Assembly: GCA_964058845.1 (NCBI GenBank)
Contig: CAXKVR010000137.1
Span: 124,001 to 188,000, forward strand
Origin: Carex sylvatica
Lineage: Eukaryota; Streptophyta; Magnoliopsida; Poales; Cyperaceae
Reading direction: 5' to 3'
Length of the DNA stretch: 64,000 nucleotides
Part shown: positions 10,831-20,579 of the stretch, piece by piece
Numbering within the stretch: the first letter of the stretch is position 1
Layout: each line of letters begins with the position of its first letter
Made by a program: the position numbers and the translations under genes
Notes under the pieces: generated by a model
Database searches by the model: none
Told to the model about the DNA's origin: nothing
What the model saw: the letters and a program-made list of their open reading frames with translations, nothing else

Positions 10831-11650
10831 TCAATACATTGCTCCAAACTTTTAACGACAGTAATTGTTGGTAGGAAACTCTGATTTTAGCGTTTGATGA
10901 CATTTCATAAAGCTTGCAAATAGATGGGGGTCTATAGTTTGAGGCATAAACATTCGGACGTCAAAAGAATCAAAATTGCAGAAGAATATAGTTTAGGATT
11001 TCAAAACTTTAGTTGAACTTGTTTCTGATTCTATGATCAGTTAATTGTTCATCCAAAAATTTAATTTGACAATAATAAACATTATACAATTGAGTACCAG
11101 TATTATAAAAATTAAGAAGCATCAATTTTTTTTTACTTTAACTGCTAATACAATGTTTCTGTATTGTTATGATATTTAGTCAGGTTATATATTGTGAAGT
11201 TGATGTTGATCATTAAAAAAAAAATGAATGAATACTTTTACTCAATTAATCTTCTTTTCATATTCTATTTGTTTGAGAATTTCAAAAAAAAAAAAAAAGC
11301 AAGACAACTGCTGGAGAAACCAGCGGTTAGAGCATTTTTTTTTTTAATAAAAAAATATGAGGGCATATGTGTAACTTTTTTTATTGAGGATATGAATAAA
11401 ATTTCGGTACAAGGAACCTACATTTACCCAAAACACCAAAAAATTTCCCCCGAAAGGAAAATGAAAATAAAAGAATAAGTAAAAGCTCCAGCATCCAGAA
11501 GTAATATCAATCTGTTTTTTTTTTTTATTAAATTTAATCAGAACATTCGACATGTCAAATGAAATTAAACATTACCAATAATAAATATATATGCGCACAA
11601 TCTTTAATTATAATCATCATCATTATAAGTAAGAAAGCAAGTGTGCTTAA
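10831..11650. other. 3' flank of AG-peptide gene 3
   Basis: Non-coding. 10840-11270 aligns with 5610-5960 plus 6371-6430 in unit 2 and with 23690-24130. The region around 11175 is the undisturbed target of hairpin element B. 11480-11600 is the likely 3' untranslated part shared with the other two AG-peptide genes. Confidence 0.5.
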
Positions 11651-11836
11651 TTAATGAAGAATGTAACCAAATACGAGTGCAACCATTGAAGCTGCCACAG
11701 CAAAACCTGGGAATGTGGCAACAGCATCTGACTGATTCGGTGCGGGGGCCGGGGCTGTTTGCGCATCGGCCATCACCAAAGTAGCAAAAACAACGGCCAT
11801 TGCTAAGACGAACGAGTTCAGTGCCGGTGCTGCCAT
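11651..11836 (-). CDS. Arabinogalactan peptide 3
   Basis: A complete 61-residue intronless gene, the third member of the tandem set. The signal peptide is residues 1-25 (ending ADA), followed by the QTAPAPAPNQS core for hydroxyproline-linked arabinogalactan and a hydrophobic C-terminal GPI-anchor signal. Unlike copy 2 it keeps the upstream block shared with gene 1, including a TATA box. Intact and probably expressed. Confidence 0.88.
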   Translation of the reverse strand: MAAPALNSFVLAMAVVFATLVMADAQTAPAPAPNQSDAVATFPGFAVAASMVALVFGYILH

Positions 11837-11943
11837 TGATTATATATATTTCTCTTCTTCCTTGTTTTTGTTTAAGTTTGTATTTGGAGAAGAGAGCTGA
11901 GGTTGGTTTGGTTTGTGTTGATGTTGGTTGAAGGAAGAGAATG

Positions 11944-11950
11944 TTATATA
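11944..11950 (-). promoter_or_regulatory. TATA box of AG-peptide gene 3
   Basis: Minus-strand CCCTATATAACAT, about 110 bases upstream of the ATG, in the same context as the TATA box of gene 1 (followed upstream by the conserved GGAAGCGCGTTTCT block). Confidence 0.6.
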
Positions 11951-12027
11951 GGGTACAAAGGAAGCGCGTTTCTTAGACTTGGCTAATCTGCCCGTTCTGC
12001 CCGTGATCATGATAGGTTTTATTATTA

Positions 12028-12325
12028 GAGAATTTCACGTATACCCTTCAATAGTTTCAAAATTTTGAATTTACCCTTCAATATTTATAATTATTTTGTT
12101 TACCCTTTTCAATTTTAAAAACTTGCGGATTTAGTAATTTTATTGCTTATAGTTATAAAGTTTCATTATTTTTAGTATAAGATAATAAAATTTTGTTGTT
12201 CGTGTATGAGAAATGTTCAATTAAATTTGTGACTCTTTGGAGTTTAATAGGATAAATATAATATTACGAATTTTAAACAAAAAATAGATAATATCAAAAT
12301 AATTAAGGGTATACATGAAATTCTC
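12028..12325. mobile_element. MITE with GAGAATTTCAYGTATACCC ends, copy 1
   Basis: A 298-bp element opening GAGAATTTCACGTATACCC and closing GGGTATACATGAAATTCTC, with A+T-rich interior and no coding capacity. A second copy lies at 12494-12787, and older fragments at about 3020-3330, 15530-15650 and 17150-17290. Confidence 0.7.
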
Positions 12326-12399
12326 GAAACTATTGTTATCTCAAAAGCAAAATCACAACGACTTCTTTAAACTATTATTATTTTTATTTATGTTCTGTA

Positions 12400-12493
12400 G
12401 GCTGAAAGAAGAACATGTTATATAGGGACATGATTCTTAGACTTGGCCAATCTGCCCGTTCTACCCATGATTGTGTTAAGTTTTATTATTAGA
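12400..12493 (-). repeat. Orphan copy of the AG-peptide promoter block
   Basis: 12400-12493 repeats the sequence at 11930-12027, including the TATATAA motif (ATGTTATATAGGG), the TTCTTAGACTTGGCC block and CTGCCCGTTCT. It stands upstream of gene 3's real promoter with no AG-peptide coding region attached. It and the adjoining MITE copy look like a tandem duplication of promoter plus MITE. Confidence 0.6.
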
Positions 12494-12787
12494 GAGAATT
12501 TATGTATACCCTTCAAAAATTTATAATATTTTATTTACCCTTTTATATTTCAAAACCTCACAAATTTACTAATCTTATTGCTATAACATTTATATGTTTT
12601 CACTTTACCCTTTATCAAATAAAAATAAAAATATGATGTTCATGTGTGAGAAATGTTCAGTATTAAATTTGTGAGTTTTTGAAATTTTAAATATAAATTT
12701 TAAATTATAAATTTTAAATATAAATTTTAAATTATGAATTTTAAAAGATATATTACGAAATAATTTAAGGGTATACAAGAAAATCTC
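12494..12787. mobile_element. MITE with GAGAATTT...TATACCC ends, copy 2
   Basis: A 294-bp copy of the element at 12028-12325, more diverged, with an internal run of TAAATTTTAAATTATA repeats. It opens GAGAATTTATGTATACCC and closes GGGTATACAAGAAAATCTC. Confidence 0.65.
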
Positions 12788-13234
12788 TGATACTATTATT
12801 ATGTTTTGTTAAAGGACAACGACTTCTTTAAACTATTATTTATTTATACTTAAAAAAAAACAGACTTAATTTTATGTGTTGTATCTATCCTTGACCAGTA
12901 ATTAGTTAATGTCACGTTAGTTGTATAATTAAAAAATGATGTAGGGGGCTACATTCAAATTTCTATTATTGGAAACAGAAAAAATAATAGCTGGCATGAC
13001 ATATCATATGTCATGATACATAGCATTGCATTGCAGCTGTATAATGCTGAATTCAGCGCATGTCATTTTTATTTTATTTAAAATTAATGAATGTTTAATG
13101 AGGACTTAGGAGCATGTCCTCTAGCTTTCCTATTAAATAATATTTGTAATTATTTGTGAATTTTTCACTAATTATTTTAATATTGTTCACATAATATATA
13201 TATATTTTTAATAATTTTGAATATATATATTTAT
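12788..13234. other. Intergenic DNA, nothing recognised
   Basis: A+T-rich sequence without reading frames, ending in a TA-rich stretch that provides the target of hairpin element D. Confidence 0.5.
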
Positions 13235-13660
13235 GAGTTGGGCTAAAATGAGCCATGGTTTATTTTGCGTTGGTGAGTCATGGCTCATTTTAGCCATTTT
13301 GAAAATTCAAACAACCGATCTGAACTGTTCATCTTGTTCTTCATATTGAAATGTGCTTCGAGACCAAATTTTATATTTTTTGGAAATTGTTTTCTATTTA
13401 TTAAGCATTTTTTAAAATTACTGATCCGATGGTCCAGAAAATTTTACTGTTTTTTTAATGTTCACAGCAAAACAACAATTTTCAAAAATGCTTAATAAAT
13501 AGTAAAAAAAAATTCCAAAAAATATAAAATTTGGTCTCCAAGCACATATCAATATAGAGATCACATCTAACGGTTCGGATCGGTCGTTTGGACTTTCAAA
13601 ATGAACATACAGCATGGAGTACAAACGTTTGGTGAGCCATGGCTCACCCAAGTCCATCTC
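13235..13660. mobile_element. Hairpin MITE, family D (Mutator-like)
   Basis: A 426-bp inverted-repeat element from GAGTTGGGCTAAAATGAGCC to CCATGGCTCACCC...CCATCTC. A perfect 10-bp target duplication ATATATTTAT flanks it (13225-13234 and 13661-13670). The inner arms carry the same GATCTGAACTGTTCATC, AATGTGCTTCGAGACC and CTATTTATTAAGC blocks as families A-C, while the outer ends differ. Confidence 0.85.
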
Positions 13661-14064
13661 ATATATTTATATGCATTTACTATGATCATTTTTTTTTATA
13701 ATGTATTCAAACTCCATTATATTAAATAAGAACACAAAAGAGAAAAAAAAAAAGTTGGTACATATTGCAGTGGTGGAGCTACATATAAGTTCAAATCAAG
13801 AATGACACATATAAAAATGTAAAAATATGTGATTGGGTTATTTTATATATCCTCAAAAAAATTAAGAAAATATACTTCTTGTTTAAATAATTATAAATTA
13901 TGCTATATTTTTAAAATGTTATCTCATTCTTACTCTTTTGAGCTTCGCTCTTGTTTGAATTCCATCATCCTTGGTTATCTTTTTTTGAAGTAGCAGTGTG
14001 CTTCAATATTAATTTGTAGAGCAGTAAGGAAAGAAAATAAAGTCACTTCAACAACATATTATTC
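13661..14064. other. Intergenic DNA, nothing recognised
   Basis: Non-coding A+T-rich DNA between hairpin D and the local duplication that follows. Confidence 0.45.
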
Positions 14065-14850
14065 ACCCGGGAAACCCAACATTTTTTTTAATTAAAAGTA
14101 AACAAAAAAAAATAAGACCAGACATAATTTTATAATTATTTTGAAATTTATGTATATTTTAATTAAAAATTTTTTTTGAGAGAAGCATATATATTGAAGC
14201 AAATTTTGGGAAAACATTTCAGGGTGAGGTGTAATTTTATAATATTTTAAATCTTAAGTACAATTTATGATTTTTTTTTAAAAGTAAAAAAAGAGAGTAT
14301 ATTCTGAAATTCTTTTAAATCAAGAATTTTGACAAAGCTTTTATTTAATGTTGGATTTAAATTGTCTAATTGGTGTCAAAATTTACGCTGACATTTTAGA
14401 TTAACGAAGTTGTAAATTATTCGCATGAATCTCCACTCAAAATGAATCAGTTGAATCCGACTTAACTGGATTGTTAATTAATTATTTATTACTTTACAAA
14501 TTATGAACAGGGAAGCCAACATTTTTTAATAAAAGTGGATACAAAATTAAGATGTAACATAATATTATACTTAATTTTTCAAATTAAGTATATTTTTATA
14601 AAATATTTGAGAGAAGCATATAGATAGAAGCAAATTTTGGAAAAACATTTTGGGGGTGAGGTGTAATTTTATAATATTTTGAATCTTAAGTACACTATGA
14701 TTTTTTTTCGAAAAAAAGTATAAAAATAGAAGTATATTTTTGAAATTATTTTCAATCAAGAATTTGGATAAAGCTTTATTTAATGTCGGATTTAAATTGT
14801 CGGATTGGTGTTAAAATTTAGGCTGGCATTTTAGATTAATTAACGAAGTT
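14065..14850. repeat. Tandem duplication of about 430 bp
   Basis: Two diverged copies, roughly 14065-14480 and 14510-14850. Both contain GAGAGAAGCATAT, GAAGCAAATTTTGG, GGTGAGGTGTAATTTTATAA and GGATTTAAATTGTC in the same order, with the shared blocks offset by about 430 bp. No coding content; origin unknown. Confidence 0.65.
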
Positions 14851-16108
14851 GTTTAAATTTATTAAATTCTAAATGATTCACATGAATCTCGAATTCTTGA
14901 AGCAACAAATTGAATGAGTTGAATTCCGGTCGACTTAATTTGGATAAAGTTTTGGACCCTTTGAACAAAATCCAATTTCTTTCGATAGGCGCCTTAAATT
15001 TAATTTATTTTAAATATAAAGCTTCTATAAAATATGATTAAACCTCACCAACCCCTGAAAAAAAATAATTAAGGATTTGACTATATACCTTGATCGCGTT
15101 GAATTTGATTCATTAATTATATTTACAATTTTAGCGACATGAAACATCCAATTGTAGCTTTCAATTTAAAACAAAGAATGGTTGTAACATCAATTAAAAG
15201 TTTTTCTTTGACTTGATCCGGTTGCATATTGCATTATGAAAAACAAAAGAAATACCACAACAAAGTTAAATATTGTGAAAAAAATAAGAATAAACAAGCA
15301 ATGGCCAAAGCTGAAAATTTTAACACTGCTTTATAGAATTTATGACTTTCCCAAGGTTAATTTACCAATTAATTTTTTCACCATTTGCATTTCAGATTCT
15401 CTACTATTATTTGAATTTAATTAAAACAAAATTGTAAGGAGAGCTGTCTTATTCATTAATCAGAGACCAAGGTTACGAGTTTGGCAAATATGAAAATATC
15501 TATCTTTCTTTCTTTTTTTCTTTTTTTTTGGGAACTTTTATGTATACCCATAAAAAACCAATTATGTATTTTTCCTTCTAAAATTCATAATATTATATTA
15601 AACCTTTCTAACTTTCAAATATTCACAAATTTAGCTAATATGTTATTTTTTTCTTATTTAAACTCATTTAAAATGTAAAAAACCTAATTAGTTAGTCTGT
15701 GAGGACAACAATTTTTTTTTTAACAAATAAATCACATCTAGGTAGACGCTTGTGTATATCATCAGTACATAAGAAATCATTCGTTTACTCAAACTGACCA
15801 CTTAGAAGACAAAATACTCTTACACAAGCTACATATTTTTTATTTTTTTAATAAAGAGTAAAATGCAATCTCTAAAAATTAGTAAATAAAAGTGTTGCAC
15901 AATTGGTCTTCTCGTCGTGCGTTGAATTGATAGGCACCCATAAAAGTAATGTTATTTATTTGACAAGTCGTGTCAAACCAAACAGTTTGTTTAACTAATA
16001 TTACAAAAGAGAGAGATAGACGTACGGGGCAATAAAGGAAGAAAGCAATATATAATAGATTGGAATTTTATTAATAGCTTTCTTTGTCTTTTGACGAAGG
16101 ATCGAGAG
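14851..16108. other. Intergenic DNA, nothing recognised
   Basis: A+T-rich, with no plausible gene. 15530-15650 contains a fragment resembling the TATACCC-ended MITE. Several oligo-A and oligo-T runs. Confidence 0.5.
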
Positions 16109-16674
16109 TAGTGTGGAAAAAACGTGACGTGCCGTGTCGTGTCATGACTTTAGTTACGTGCCGTACCGTGTCGTACCGTGCCGTACCGTGCCGTGATTAA
16201 GTTAATTTTTCACTTGTTGTGCTGTGCTATGACTAAAATTATGAGGGGTGGTCACGGCACGTGAGTCACGCTGTGACTCGCGTGCTGTGACTAAGTCGTG
16301 CCGTGACCAAATCGTGCAGTGACCTGCCAATTTCATATCTAAAAAGAGAATTTCGTATCTAAAAAGAGAAGATGATCGGAATATAAGTGACATTTATCTA
16401 AAAATAGTAATATATAACTAATTCTGTATCTTTCGTGTCTTCCGTTCTGTGCCGTGTTTCGTGCTGTGCCGTGCCGTGTTCTGTGTTGTGCCGTGATGAA
16501 AGTAATTTCCGTGCCGTGCTGTGACGAAGGTAATTTCCGTGCCGTGCCGTGCTGTGTCTTCTTTGCTAACAATTGGTCATGGCACGGGACGCGCGAAACA
16601 CGGTACGTATCTGACATCCGTGCCGTGCCGTGTCGTGACGGAGCCGGCTCCAGCGTGCCATTTTTTCCACTCTA
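16109..16674. mobile_element. Non-autonomous hAT element with GTGCCGTG repeats
   Basis: A 566-bp element with terminal inverted repeats TAGTGTGGAAAAAA and TTTTTTCCACTCTA, flanked by a perfect 8-bp target duplication ATCGAGAG (16101-16108 and 16675-16682), the hallmark of hAT transposons. Both halves are packed with GTGCCGTG-like motifs (GTGCCGTACCGTG, GCCGTGCTGTG) in direct and inverted orientation, presumably transposase-binding subterminal repeats. Several long open frames here are by-products of the repeats. No transposase is encoded. Confidence 0.85.
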
Positions 16675-16750
16675 ATCGAGAGTCTGTCCTCTTGGCTTCT
16701 TGCATTGAATTTGTCTTCTGAGCAAGAAGAAAGAGAGAAGAGGAATTGAG

Positions 16751-16967
16751 AATTCGTATCCTCTGCATTAACTCAAAAAATAATTTTTTGAGTTAATGTA
16801 TCTGAACTGTTTAATTTGCTTTAAAATTCGTGTACCTGATTTACACTAATATTAAAGGGCCTCTGAATATATAGACTGTGGTTGAATTAGTTATGTTTAA
16901 AATTAGATGGTCGAAATGCGTTATCTCAAAAGTTGCTCTTTTGAATTAATGCAGACGATGCGGACTG
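16751..16967. mobile_element. MITE with TGCATTAACTC ends, copy 1 (Mutator-like)
   Basis: A 217-bp element beginning AATTCGTATCCTCTGCATTA and ending with an imperfect inverse, flanked by a 10-bp duplication AGGAATTGAG (16741-16750 and 16968-16977). It interrupts the 5' end of the phosphatase pseudogene, just before its first ATG. A related copy with a 9-bp duplication lies at 30303-30479. Confidence 0.75.
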
Positions 16968-17868
16968 AGGAATTGAGGAGGCAGCGGCGCTAGTGATGAT
17001 GCGAAAACAAGTGCATGAGCTGCTTGAGACCATGTTTGCTACCCGGATGGTTAACGAAGACAATCTCCCTTGCCTCATCGACACCGTATATCTTTTCTTC
17101 GTTTGCATGTTCTTCTTAATTCATTCATTCATTACTATTGCCTGTTTTAGGGGAAATTTCATGTAAAAGTTTCAAATGAGTTATACAACCCTCTAAATTT
17201 GACAATATCATATTTAGCTTTTCAAATTTCAAAAGCTAACAAATTTTATCCATTTTAAGATCTCTTTATATTAAAACTCATTATAAATTTATAAAATACT
17301 CATTTACTCTTTATTTAAAAAGAAAAAAAATGTAGCCTATTTAGGAAATATATATATCAGTTGTAATTGGTCAGTTTTTGAAAAAAATAGTTAATTTGTG
17401 TACTTTTGAAGTATATGGTACATGACATTTAGATATACGTACGTGTATGCTTAATTAATTAATTGTTGTTCGTATTTTTTCTCTCGCAAAAAGTGTCTAC
17501 CTTGTTGTTGTGTCAGTGCGACGATAGTTGTTGCATATGTAATGAAGAAAAACAGAATGACTCGACAAGCTACTTTGTCGCTAGTTAGGAACAGAAGGCC
17601 GCTGGCTGCTCCTAATCCTGGTTTCATCAGACAGCTTGATAATTTTGAGACATCATTGGGTGTTAGCAAATATGCTACTTCTTCTATTTGCCATATCTTT
17701 TCCTTAAAAGATCTGAAGAAATGTACAATCTCGCTTGTATGTTTAACTGTGATGATATCTTCCTCTTTGTTTGTTTTTCTTATATATAAATGAATACAAG
17801 TGTGGTGCATTCTATAAAGTCACCCGCTGTGCATATATATTCTGGTCTCTTTAATTTCCTGATGAGGT
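16968..17868 (+). pseudogene. Dual-specificity phosphatase pseudogene (catalytic exons lost)
   Basis: A plus-strand copy of the intact gene at 38416-39295. Exon 1 (16996-17085, 30 codons, MMRKQVHELL...NLPCLIDT) ends at a GT donor exactly as in the intact gene. Exon 4 (from 17517, after a CAG acceptor) reads ATIVVAYVMKKNRMTR...RRPLAAPNPGFIRQLDNFE. The roughly 430 bp between contain no counterpart of exons 2 and 3, so the HCxxGxxR active-site exon is gone. Joining exons 1 and 4 breaks the frame (phase 0 against phase 2). The normal stop after SLGLSK is also changed, so the frame runs on to TGA at 17791-17793. A MITE sits in its leader. The 3' flank (17800-17940) aligns with the intact gene and shows the undisturbed target of the copia insertion. 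Confidence 0.85.
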
Positions 17869-18534
17869 TCTTCCATATCTGTAATCAACTAATCATTCAT
17901 GTATAAAACACATTTTGATGGGATTTGACAGTGTCAATGGATATTAATTTCATTCAGTATCCATTTGAAATTTGCATAGACGTTAGCTTCATTGAAAGTA
18001 ATAACAAGTTATCCATAATTCTTGTTATGTGCTTGTTTCTTGTACTAATTAATAATATAAAAGAAGCAATCGCGCAGGTCTATATATGTTTGCTCATACA
18101 GTAATGGAAGGATGGAAATTGAGTCTGCAATTCTGCAAGGCCAACCACATCATCTCGGTTAACAAAACGAAATGGGTGCTATCTTAATTTCAATTTATTT
18201 GTGAGGAATTAAGTGTAGGGAAATCCATCCAAAATAAGAGAAAACAAACAAAAAGAGCACGAGCGTCAGTCAAGGCCGACAAGCCCAAAAAAGCCCAAGA
18301 GGAAAGAATAACATAAAAAAAAAAAAATAAAGCAGGCTGCGCGGATCAGATTAATCAATCAATTGTCAAGCGTTGAGTGTCATCATGGGAAAAGAGGCTG
18401 GGTGTCGGAATCGTTGGATGAAGATGATGCTCTTCTACCACAGACCACAGCACCGACACCTCTCTCTATCCCTTTCTGGTTGTTCCTCATCTAGCGCTTA
18501 TCGATCGATCCATTGATCCTTCCATCCTTCCATT

Positions 18535-18565
<31 letters not shown>

Positions 18566-18633
18566 CTATCACTTAATTTATTCATATACTATATTAAAAC
18601 TAATTTTATTACTCACTCAAAATATTCTTTTAC
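17869..18633. other. Downstream flank of the phosphatase pseudogene
   Basis: 17869-17935 still matches the 3' flank of the intact phosphatase gene (TCTTCCATATCTGTAAT, ACACATTTTGATGGGATTTG). Beyond that nothing was recognised except a (CATC)n microsatellite at about 18527-18568. Confidence 0.5.
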
Positions 18634-19060
18634 GAGTAAAGCTAGAGTGTGATGTGCTTACCAAGAAAGTTTGGTAAGCACAACTCCAAAAGTTAATCGG
18701 GTCGACTTCAAACATCAAATTCAAACTGTTGAAATCCATGTACTTCATGAGTGATGCATGTACATGTAAAATTTTAAAAGTTTCGAATTTATTTGCTACA
18801 CGGTCAAGCGGTCAAAGAAATAAATATTTTATAAGTTAATTTATAAGTTGTTTTATATATTCAATTTTTATTATTTTTTTGACCACTTGACTGTATAGCA
18901 AATAAACTCGAAACTTTTAAAATTTTGCATGTATATGCATCACTCATGAAGTACATGGATTTCAATGATTTGGATTTGACGTTTGACATTGATCCGATAT
19001 ACTTTTGGAGTTGTGCTCACCAAACTCTCTTGGTGAGCACATCACACCCTAGCTTTGCTC
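18634..19060. mobile_element. Hairpin MITE, family E (Mutator-like)
   Basis: A 427-bp inverted-repeat element with ends GAGTAAAGCTAGAGTGTGAT and its near inverse, flanked by a perfect 9-bp target duplication TTCTTTTAC (18625-18633 and 19061-19069). Its arms (CATGTACTTCATGAGTGATG, CTCGAAACTTTTAAAATTTT) are unrelated to those of families A-D, though length, GAG terminus and target size are the same. Confidence 0.85.
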
Positions 19061-19239
19061 TTCTTTTACATCTCTACTACTTAATTATCGAACCTCCAAG
19101 ATTACACCCGCTACTAATAGTATCCTACACCTCCAAACTACTGCAATACTCTTCTTGATTTCTCTCTTACTCTTTTATTTTGCTTGGATTGTTTTCTTAC
19201 TTGGATGAATCAAAATGAGAAGCAATGCACCCTATTTAT

Positions 19240-20202
19240 CATAGAACGAAAAATCAGAATTGGAATCGGGATCGGCACCGTTCGATCCCGATTCCGGATC
19301 AGAAAATCGGTCGGAATCGATCGAATCGGATCGAAAAATCAAACTTTTTTGTCAGAAGCTTGTTTTATACAAAAAAATAGAAAAAAATTGATAAAAAAAT
19401 TTAGAAAAAATATTACAATCAAATAATTCACTAATACAATATAATACAAGCATTGCAACTAAAAACACACTCTAAATAGGAGAATAAAAATACGAATCTC
19501 TCGTACTAATAAAAATGATAAAAGTTACAAATCTCGTTCATAATGAATTATATAGCCAAATTAAATATTTATATGCATATATAAATATTAAAACTAAAAT
19601 TTTCTTTTCAAAACAATTTAGTTGGAAACCCCATTTTAATTCTATATTTGCCTTAACCCTTGGATCTCATCATAGCACGGATCTTGAAGTCATCTCAACC
19701 TTTGATTTTGAATTAGATGAGTACATATTGAAATTCTGAATTTTTTTAACCTTTGGATTAAATCTAGCACAAATCCTGAAGCAATTTCACGCTTTGATCT
19801 TTGAATGGAATTGAAAATGGGGAATAAACTCCATTGAGTTAAAATTTCGGGTCCATGACCCCTTTCTCTCTTTCTTTCTCTGCCGACGGGCCCCACAGAT
19901 CCTCTTTCATCCTTTTCCCTTCTCCTTCTCCCTTTCACGCAAGAGTGCTCACCTTCTCTGCCACTGAGCACGGGGCCCACTCCGCCTTCCCTCTCTCTCT
20001 TTTCCTTCCTGCCAGGAGAAAGAAACGACAGGATTTGATTTCCCCACTCTCGCCTCTACGCCGTACGAGCCCGTCTCGTCGGCTGTCGGGAGAATCGGCC
20101 GATTCTACACCGAGTAAATCGGTCCAAAATCGGATCGGTCTTGTCCGATCCCGACCTGAATCGGCCGATTCCGATTTGGAACGTCCGATTTTGCCTTCTA
20201 TG
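19240..20202. mobile_element. Non-autonomous hAT element with AATCGG repeats, copy 1
   Basis: A 963-bp element with short inverted ends CATAGAACG and CCTTCTATG and a perfect 8-bp duplication CTATTTAT (19232-19239 and 20203-20210). Both flanks are full of AATCGG/CCGATT motifs. The interior (19850-20060) is conspicuously C-rich, unlike the A+T-rich surroundings, with CT-rich tracts such as CCCTTCTCCTTCTCCC, and gives long open frames on both strands that resemble no protein known to me. Related elements: 22154-23188 and 29594-30974. Confidence 0.82.
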
Positions 20203-20338
20203 CTATTTATAGTTGCCAGAGAAACCTCTAGACTCCCATTAAAATATCTAAAATTCAAGAGCTTTCCTAACTCAGTAGTAAATTCACTAACCTTCATATA
20301 CTAACTTGATTACTCTAGAACTTTCCTAACAATTCTAG

Positions 20339-20503
20339 CTATATATTTTGGGTTGGGTTGGGCTTGGCAGCGTTGCCATTCTCAATATGCTCCCTAATGC
20401 CGATCTCGTTGCTTAGGATCGGAGCAGCAGCAACATCAACAACAATAGGAGGAGAAGGCGGTGGATCCCCTTGTGGAACGTACCTGGTACTAGCAACTAC
20501 CAT
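20339..20503 (-). CDS. Small open reading frame of unknown function
   Basis: A 54-codon frame starts ATG at 20503 and ends TAG at 20339. It encodes a proline-rich middle (QGDPPPSPPIVVDVAAAP) and a polar end (ILSNEIGIREHIENGNAAKP). It lies between a hAT element and a LINE, and its base composition is more gene-like than its neighbours. It could be the last exon of a lost gene, since an AG lies just upstream of the TACCAGG codons. I do not recognise the product; low confidence that it is a functional gene. Confidence 0.25.
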   Translation of the reverse strand: MVVASTRYVPQGDPPPSPPIVVDVAAAPILSNEIGIREHIENGNAAKPNPTQNI

Positions 20504-20579
20504 ACTCTCACCTCTTCTTTGTATTTTTTACTACTATCAGTCTGTCAATATTATCACTAATTAACTTTGACACTTTGAC

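Noticed and set aside
16339..16768. Several overlapping frames on both strands
   Set aside because: They are translations of the GTGCCGTG motif repeats of a hAT element and its flank.
19855..20304. Overlapping open frames of 149 codons (plus) and 120 codons (minus)
   Set aside because: They lie inside a hAT element and its target duplication, are of low complexity, and mirror each other because of the C-rich composition.
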